Assembly: GCA_963281255.1 (NCBI GenBank)
Contig: OY725505.1
Coordinates: 1,984,001 to 2,048,000, forward strand
Origin: Aphrocallistes beatrix
Lineage: Eukaryota; Porifera; Hexactinellida; Sceptrulophora; Aphrocallistidae
Length of the DNA: 64,000 bases
Direction of reading: 5' to 3'
In this document: positions 60,001 to 64,000 of the stretch, one piece after another
Numbering within the stretch: position 1 is the first letter of the stretch
Layout of the letters: each line of letters opens with the position of its first letter
The notes under the pieces: model-generated
Seen by the model: the letters and a program-made list of their open reading frames with translations, nothing else
Told to the model about the DNA's origin: nothing
The model's database searches: none
Made by a program: the position numbers and the translations under genes

Positions 60001-61803
60001 TTGTCGACCTTTGTTTACAATAGTTATATAAAGGAAAGAATTCCAAAATATGTTAGATTGAGTGACTCCAGGCGTTCGCAGGGCGACTCTGCGGACACGC
60101 AGTGTCCGTAAGCCGCGCAGCGCAAGCAAGCGAAGCGTGCTTGTCAATAATAAAACGCCACAGTACATCTTCGAACTTTAGACGTTTATTTTGAATCGAT
60201 TCTGAAATTTCTTTGAGAAATCTCAACAGAATCTCCCTAATTTCGGCGATTTTCTGCTTTTGGCATGTGCTATCTCATATTCCATAGGTTTTAGCTCTAG
60301 ATATAGTATTATCAAGGTATAGGAAACTACTGTCCTTGCAGTTTTTGATCACTAAAGCTAAGCTCTAACAGTTATAGTTTTAAAGTTATGGGATTTCAAC
60401 GGATTGTCCGATTTGGATTTTTCTTCTATGTATATATCGAGTCCTACATGACATTCTATTAGCATAGAATATCTCAAATTAATTAATATCACCAATTCTA
60501 AACAATTCCAAAGAGAATTGTATCAAGAATCGGATTTTCGGACATCGGGGGTCAAAATTTTGTCTTCCGAAACTTGGACTTTCTTGAACTTTTGATATTT
60601 TCCAAGGATGCTTTTGACTAACTTCACTGCTATTTTGGTCTTGTTCGATTTTTTTTGCGTTTTAATGTAATTTTTTCGATTGATCCTGGACTATTAAGTA
60701 ATTTATAAATGTAATTACGATGTTTTCTGTCGAGATTGAACTCCAATTTTGCTTCATCTTATTCCCTATTTTTATTAGTGTGCTTCCTATAGTATTAGTA
60801 TAGTAGCATAGCTACTATACTAATAGTATAGGATGCACACTTCATCCCGTCTGTGGGTTTTTTTTTTCGCTACATAATAAATATTTTTACAATATTTTTA
60901 AGTTGTACATGGCCTACAAAAGGTTGGGAAACTCTGCTTCTTATATAGATATCTCAATTTTATTATAGTGTATAGCAATATGAAAGGGTATGTATATATT
61001 TTCACACTTTTATATCATATTTTCACATTCGACGAATTTTAAAAAATATGCTAGAGACTAGCTCCCAACTATTGACATGGGGTTTTTAGTGGTGAGATGT
61101 CGAATATCATATTCTGAATAAATGTGATAATTTACTTGTTTACTTTTGTTTACAATAGATACATAAAGTAAACAAATCCTAAAAATAAGCTAGAGACTGA
61201 CTTTCAATTGTTGACCTGGGGATTTAGGAGTGTAGATTCCAAATACCGTATTTTCGATCTTATATGAATTTTTTTTTTGTTTCAATACATTCATATAGTA
61301 ATCAAATTTGAAATGGATTAGTGAAAGTATTTTTTCACTCTAATTTTTTCACCCTGGTCTCTGAATTCGTTTACATTCCCAGCCGCACGCAGGGCGGCTC
61401 TGCGAACGTGAAGTGTTCGCTAGCCGCGCTCCACAAGTCCGCGAAGTGCGCTTGTAGGTTTAATATTATTTAGAGTTATAATTAAATATATATGTGTACG
61501 TATAGAAGTTTCATATTGTTGGGATGTTTCAGATCAAAAGATAGCCAATAGGGTTATATTTGAAACATATTTTTCATTTTTGTAATATACCATTTGAGAA
61601 ACAGAAATTCCAACCATTTGTTATGTAACGCGATTGTAGTATTTTTATAAATCAAACTCTATTTTAGATGGTCAACAGAAAGCTGGTCTTAGAAAATTGC
61701 ATTCAACAAGCTGTATCTTGCTTAGAAGATTGTTGTGGAAGTGAGATCCGTTCTACTTCTCGGATAAAAGATATAACAAGCATATTTCAAAACAAAAAGC
61801 ATC
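46674..61803 (+). CDS. RNF213: RNF213/mysterin-like giant AAA+ ATPase gene, 3' end beyond the window, two frame breaks
   Basis: RNF213 is a dynein-like AAA ATPase and E3 ubiquitin ligase. Exon 1 (46674-56679) is about 10 kb. Segment 1 (to 48075): acidic, Ser-rich N terminus (SSSELSDEKYFSADSLNSDS). Segment 2 (about 48040-54436): stalk-like helical region, a degenerate P-loop SDTFGAGKSLY (~52160), then AAA3 with Walker A IIMGETGCGKTYLIEF (~53355) and Walker B VVFFDEANTSSN, plus AACNPYRRHN. Segment 3 (54424-56679): AAA4 with FIVGKPGSSKSLSKSI, VVLDEVGLAEDSPKLPL and GISNWALDPAKMNRGI. The frame slips by one base near 48070 and near 54430. A donor AAG|GTACGT follows at 56680; the next visible exon is 61668-61803. 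RING and C-terminal parts are not in the window. Confidence 0.85.
48038..54439 (+). CDS. RNF213: RNF213-like, reading segment 2 (stalk and AAA3)
   Basis: Open from 48038; the natural continuation of segment 1 is about SLIINEYSLQNTTSLLDGF. A TTG at 48116 is not a credible start. Ends at TGA 54437-54439 within ITP, just before the next segment. Confidence 0.75.
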   Translation, partial: ELKHIYLCFCSSLIINEYSLQNTTSLLDGFIKILLDCVDRGISVAPFQIYFSDSNTLKNVHNFFVDYIMKKGKYPSENFLNLFPFYQTMFYICNDFTKFHIECNYCHPYHWGIPQNCLYPNSFKRSELKKLLDLHSKQPIYPLLPYTIIFFSLSKDYVDLIEILNIPYSYFLKLFLYFNNLDHKNIFNTQFDIESRLLTITQITSALYQEKNEIPISEFDLIFNLTLRLLQEYKSVKKFPPQNYSISLFNLIATSVRIFYHYHHDRNYVDDNHIMFKEKNKIIDYTLIFCKQDHTCPSVLKKLEEELHRWNMIISLDFPVEYEWIQSIFNHLCERLSPLPTDALINITCKIFPDEQYKSSLKNSLIDEVSMRISQSTDQQMGRILQIICGAKLLKSDSASRIFSKILLTQRAKFSLNHLTSWKSWKLFFTLYFSDRLHLFTQDAISFFESIVLFQFRNILDRILTFSILESELQYYLQNKDAFHTLLNISLNKLTEPSYSQEVIRNNFSICSMCMNFFNEQLKYLKIFEHFPTLVPFSGFTGKDIPIKNICLKDGDTFTITINPDFNALVHSESFIQVTQSGPIFLKSSIFNIIMERYSLHFRIQKPEYHKFIESIWNPTIEEIDSLLKQISDLSIPLKVIIELFDKATKEDILMELQILSRGMHYLGYKHEINRAADLIPKFFTHISLIQTAQIINSIRNGYGFIGNFDLIQSIEDTKGNYETMSLRDIPPEMLGVNKILTVLDDHHLDLLIQFNHAQEFVLWIKANLPEIKDVKSFVDLASTTCGENHTDIDRITCLLTVCTELQPLIYLDTNISLETFVSTLEKLSGVLKTKKKLPQMLRDVSDNLSLWKDIINARCSVEEKTLLIVEKIVGHGYFILQISNQFPELSKMVKLKIIEDKEGSKFKIYNYDQINEYLSKFMLLFREFDSKNSEYNLVLFPEMFEKISIFSKLLQNLYKLDQSDFTSFYLEISLNQGSFLDMKIAEAQSKYAKINETISKYRLDEYFLSYYTNSQLVYLKNVLNSIILNPELVNEEQIFHLLSLVNPDISKQLIFNSIKLLIDLPTDTESLNIHAVDKSIIDETSAELTEENYKLAKIIESKYGCTETHALEAIRHLMIKKENISEKKIFTWCNTHPESGLSDEDDTNTNIDDSTQSNVPELFNYKDVSHFTFDTFAQIGKLLNLLNRKSKFLLKGERKFLQHLVLKDPNFILLPSQELFRYVIFLYSLSGNLPMPYPYEVLVCEESTTSEELDIFWRRSLSDHQRNYYHIYCLIHVEKLTFETSKAACQSLSKYLVEIKTHSKYKLVILCSEEQEQNCYMASALDKFKRIAIDYNLSEDLSAYLSKKLRINTVDALPRLVDPDHMTSRLVISDTFGAGKSLYIDHMISKLDSIEKIETKSFSISLFGNRISQDSILSQLVNTRNWNSCQMNFYHIDIASTIQHGIESLLFKLIVLGCITNSDGVIWTRKSSDFYAFEITMSLLQPSTRQLVQQFPYFHCLQPNDILNQQKCLNPYFVGFNESILSNTEFQRVFSYLSNLQSIDSKTDLDSFVYTPDLVSKDYALIVKEIIRQCGIRDPSWTEISYFVKFLNKQLADCEKSSFCQMAAMGREWRGFKSFVLRLMIHMSRDFATPSLERPADSEGPRYEIIERRKWENSSHPYIFFNPDGHTMTFLGFCVDGRTTNLLNSDDTSIVIEERIMPKNLFLHLQDNGVNLNEKFQKLSKKELILKLTRAMGCEHDFDPDPNYVITLDNARKILGIHMRFRCNIPVIIMGETGCGKTYLIEFMCALQAYDKTKNNLLIMKMHGGTTQREIIDTVERAQIIAKNNKEKFDIDTVVFFDEANTSSNISFVKGIMCDHRLGGKPISRENRLQFIAACNPYRRHNQEMIVKLDQAGLGYFKNKLETSDRIGNTPLRELVYRVMDLPESLGSLVWDFGRLNAQSEKKYILEIVTKYLNSVEGIEDRKFVIADILCTAQNHMRHREDECSYVSLRDVVRTMQVLLWFYRNLKILNPSASLIPAESSDTMRYSSIDDTIYDMSDVGSWSSSLTGEEDFDDFDILTSSVILALSVCYRSRLQEREAFDVEISPCFLPPLKRIAKCKYISREVEKYYKLLFGDMTVGQNIAGKITP
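54421..56679 (+). CDS. RNF213: RNF213-like, reading segment 3 (AAA4)
   Basis: SLKENIFMMFICTELKIPLF leads straight into the P-loop GKPGSSKS, as in other RNF213 proteins, so no new start is expected here. Continues to FSSDGK before the GTACGT donor; the extra open frame to 56766 is intron read-through. Confidence 0.8.
58538..59101 (-). mobile_element. Helitron-like family A element nested in family B
   Basis: Minus strand: TCCTTACTATTAAAACTCG at 59101 downwards, to ...GCGCGCTTG at 58538. Inserted between A and T of the host's TCTTA|TATATTAAAA start. 564 bp. Confidence 0.85.
59490..60060 (+). repeat. Four internal tandem units of family B (~140 bp each)
   Basis: Units marked by GACATGGGGTTTTCAGGGGTG at about 59517, 59659, 59800 and 59937. 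Each also carries TTTGTTTAC ... GTAAACAAA, a small inverted repeat. Confidence 0.75.
60950..61454 (+). mobile_element. Helitron-like family B, 3' part
   Basis: Two internal units and a diverged tail (GCGAAGTGCGCTTG before T). The hairpin has changed on both arms together: GCGAACGT...GTTCGC-like instead of GCGGACAC...GTGTCCGC. Confidence 0.6.
61668..61803 (+). CDS. RNF213: Probable further exon of the RNF213-like gene
   Basis: 136 bases between CTATTTTAG and GTAAGT, open in phase 0: MVNRKLVLENCIQQAVSCLE followed by DCCGSEIRSTSRIKDITSIF and QNKKH, ending in phase 1. The phase fits the donor at 56680. The (L)xxCIQ.AV pattern resembles the RNF213 region after AAA4 (xxSCIQSAVGMLRD in human, from memory). 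Its codon use fits the AT-rich style of the large exon. Confidence 0.6.
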
Positions 61804-61935
61804 GTAAGTTAGATACTTATATTTTTGATTGACTAATAAAACTGCCGAATGTAGAAATATATCATTTATATTTTATCTCTTCTAAAGAAGAAATAAATTG
61901 TGCTAGCCAATGAAATTTTAATGATCTAATTCCTA

Positions 61936-62650
61936 CAAGCGTGCTTCGTTTGCTTGCGCTGCGCGGCTTGCGGACACTTTGTGTGCACAGAGTCGCCCTA
62001 CGGGCGCCTTGAGTTACACAAACTAGCGTATTGTGGGAATTTGTTTACTTTATATAAATATTTTAAACAAAAGTAAGCAAATAATTTTCATATCGATCTG
62101 AAAATATGATATTCGAAATCTACACCCCTAAAAATCCTATGTCAACCGTTGGAAGCTCGTCTCTAGCCTATTTTTGTAATTGTTTACTTTCTGTATCTAT
62201 CAAGAAATTATCTAGGAGCGCGAGACGCTCCTTTAGGCGTATGATTTTAAGCTGCAAAGTGTTTAGGAGCGTAAAAATTCATAAAAATACCCAATTTACC
62301 CTATATTACAATGTTATTTAGCGATTTAGGCGTATGAAAATTTCGAAATTTTAGATTAGGAGCGTATCTCTGGAAGGCTGTATAATACCTTGGTATCTAT
62401 TGTATACAAAAGTAAACAAATAATTATTCATATCGATCTGAAAATAAGATATTCGAAATCTGCATCCCTAAAAATCCTATGTCAAACGTTGGAAGCTAGT
62501 CTCTTGCATATTTTTGAAAATTCGTCAAATGGTGTTAAAATATGTATATAAAGGTGTGAAAATATACACAAAACCTTTTTTATTGCTATACACTGTAATA
62601 TAATTGAGACATCCATATAAAAATTGACTTCTATCTTTTTTGCAGAGGTA
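61936..62650 (-). mobile_element. Helitron-like family B, 5' truncated, with a nested MITE
   Basis: Minus-strand 3' end at 61936 (...GCACGCTTG). Two internal units. Interrupted at 62201-62392. Confidence 0.6.
62201..62392. mobile_element. hAT-type MITE nested in family B
   Basis: Starts CAAGAAATTAT, ends ATAATACCTTG; perfect flanks GTATCTAT (62193-62200, 62393-62400), a word that belongs to family B. Interior GGCGTATGATTTTAAG relates it to 7854-8058. Confidence 0.7.
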
Positions 62651-62664
62651 TGAAATTTTTTTTG

Positions 62665-62775
62665 ACGTATTTAGAGATGTTATTCACATATAATTAATCA
62701 ATGGTCTCCACAGGCACCCGCGGGGCGCCTTCGGCGGGCACAAAGTGTCCGCCAGCCGCGGAACGCAAGCAAGTC
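62665..62775 (+). mobile_element. Helitron-like family A, 3' tail fragment
   Basis: GACGTATTTAGAGATGTTAT to CCGCCAGCCGCGGAACGCAA; the final CTTG is lost. Confidence 0.5.
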
Positions 62776-63641
62776 TCATACTCGGGTCCTGTAACTTGAG
62801 TATATTGCCTATCACTATAACTAGTCGTTATTTCGGTGAGAAATGTATTATTGTTGAATAGGAAGTCGCATATGGTGAATTCATTGGTCACATTGGCATA
62901 CTTGAAATATTTTTGATCTTGAGTTTTGCGGTTTTCACACCTTTCCATATATGGTAATAATGTTGATTACTTTGAATTGGTTAGCGTTAGACATGGGAAA
63001 TGTATTATTATTGAATAGGAAGTCATATATATAGAATCAATTGAGCATATCGACTTATCCTAAATGCTTCTAGTTTTTGTTTTTTTGCGGTTTTCACACC
63101 TCCATATATGGTCATATTATAGACTTCTTTAGAGAAGGACTGAAGGATTAACTTGAGTCCTGGGCTAAAATGACTTCTAGAAGGGCTAGAGACACGATCT
63201 CGGATCCATATAGGGGATTTTGAGGATGGCGAGTTCAATAGCCCCATTTCAACACCGCCTGGTGTCATCTTAAAGGTCCAAAGGTCATATTTCAAGGTTA
63301 AATGGGTGAATTTTGGTAATGTTTGCCCATTTTTTCTGTCTAACTAATAAACGGTGAGAGATGGCTGATTGTAATGAGATGCAGTAGTGTATAAGAGCCC
63401 AAATTTGATATTTATTGTCCTATATATAATTACATGAACAATATATGCATATCACAACACTATGTCTATTACAACGTTGTATATGCCTATCATTAGTTGG
63501 AGAGCTTGTTTTGCCTCCTGAGGCATCCCAAAGACTTTTCTTTGTCACTTACATTGAAGACATGAGCTTTCAATGCAATGTTAGCTAAAGTAGTACATGC
63601 AACCTTACTACCTACTAAAGGTACATCTACAGGATAATAGC
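62776..63641. other. Intergenic or intronic DNA, partly duplicated
   Basis: 62830-62950 and 62990-63120 are related to each other: both have ATGTATTATT(A/G)TTGAATAGGAAGTC and later GCGGTTTTCACACCT. No gene recognised. Confidence 0.4.
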
Positions 63642-64000
63642 TCAGCAAAATGAAAGCGGCAACGCATTTAGTTGGTCATGCAAATTATAGGCATTGTGTA
63701 CAAAAAAGACGGTTGACATAGTCGGCACACTCAGTCCACCTCTATTCAAATTATCTAGGAACTCAGATGACACCTCGTTACCATCTTCATCGCCAATGAT
63801 CTCCTCCATACTAGTGCTATCACCATATTTATAAACAAGGTATCAGACCAAATAAACAACTTTATGCTTAAGGGTATCATCAGACCTCATGAGTTCTTGA
63901 GTGTCTTGAGGAGTGATCTCGTCAATGAGTTCACTTCGCTCAGCTGGATTTTCGGAAGTTGTACAATTCTTGTCGCAATCAAGCACACGAGAACTAGATT
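63642..64000 (-). pseudogene. Degraded transposase-like fragment (possibly THAP9/P-element type)
   Basis: One minus-strand frame reads through with a single internal TGA: ...NPAERSELIDEITPQDTQEL, stop, YLVYKYGDSTSMEEI, SSEFLDNLNRGGLSVPTMST. The (N)RGGLSVPT pattern after an acidic loop resembles the C-terminal part of P-element-like transposases, from memory. It runs off the right edge. Confidence 0.35.

Larger units (their letters stand above)
58533..60143 (+). mobile_element. Helitron-like family B element, interrupted by a family A element
   Basis: TCTTA (58533-58537), then the A element, then TATATTAAAATGC (59102) to ...GCGTGCTTG (60143). Flanked by A (58532) and T (60144). Four internal ~140-bp units at about 59490-60050. 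Confidence 0.85.
56878..60693. mobile_element. Long-terminal-inverted-repeat element (about 640-bp arms)
   Basis: Left arm 56878-57515; right arm 58428-58532 plus 60144-60693. Ends TAGTCCAGGA and TCCTGGACTA, flanked by TTA on both sides (56875-56877, 60694-60696); equally readable as GTCCAGGA ends with a TA duplication. So PIF/Harbinger-like or Tc1/mariner-like. The 900-bp centre (57516-58427) has no evident transposase. Confidence 0.7.
56680..61667. other. Large transposon-filled intron of the RNF213-like gene
   Basis: Nearly 5 kb: a long-TIR element (56878-60693) that itself received two Helitron-like insertions, then a family B fragment. No exon seen inside. Confidence 0.55.

Overview
This is eukaryotic, almost certainly metazoan, nuclear DNA: AT-rich, with spliced genes (GT-AG introns), long gene-poor stretches and very many non-autonomous transposons. 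The gene content is animal: site-1 protease MBTPS1, a class III sugar transporter like SLC2A12/GLUT12, a TRIM-like coiled-coil/NHL protein, an RNF213/mysterin-like giant AAA ATPase and a kynurenine-aminotransferase-like gene. The NHL protein and the nearly intronless RNF213-like gene remind me of predicted proteins of glass sponges (Hexactinellida). That is recollection plus inference, so I call it 'a sponge-like early animal, possibly a glass sponge' with low confidence.

Layout. 1-14.3 kb: MBTPS1 on the minus strand, seven exons (14248 down to 859) with its C-terminal third beyond the left edge. A complete intronless SAM methyltransferase gene (3875-4753, plus strand) sits inside its largest intron. 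17.3-20.2 kb: two minus-strand genes that look damaged, the NHL protein (one frame break) and the aminotransferase (internal deletion plus a frame break). 20.9-21.9 kb: a small duplicated piece of the MBTPS1 5' end, split by a hAT-type insertion. 22.2-28.0 kb: the four-exon sugar transporter, minus strand, open throughout once spliced (535 residues). 28-46 kb: mostly mobile DNA, a 28S rRNA fragment, mariner and ZBED5-like hAT remnants, and a 200-N assembly gap. 46.7-61.8 kb: the RNF213-like gene, plus strand, two reading-frame breaks in its giant first exon, then a 5 kb transposon-filled intron and a further small exon; the RING/E3 part would lie beyond the right edge. 62-64 kb: repeats and a degraded transposase-like fragment.

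Mobile DNA. Two related Helitron-like families dominate. Family A starts TCCTTACTATTAAAACTCG; family B starts TCTTATATATTAAAATGC. Both end in the same GC-rich hairpin tail finishing in CTTG and both sit precisely between A and T without target duplication. The best proof is at 58533-60143: a B element interrupted by an A element lies in one arm of an older long palindrome, and the other arm preserves the empty site. Ten short elements have hAT-type termini, nine with 8-bp target duplications (seven perfect, two imperfect) and one (5658-5800) with only a 5/8 match. Others show TA, 6-bp, TTA or 9-bp duplications, often nested, which gives a relative history of insertion.

The protein-coding genes do not form a pathway; they are independent animal genes in a transposon-rich neighbourhood.
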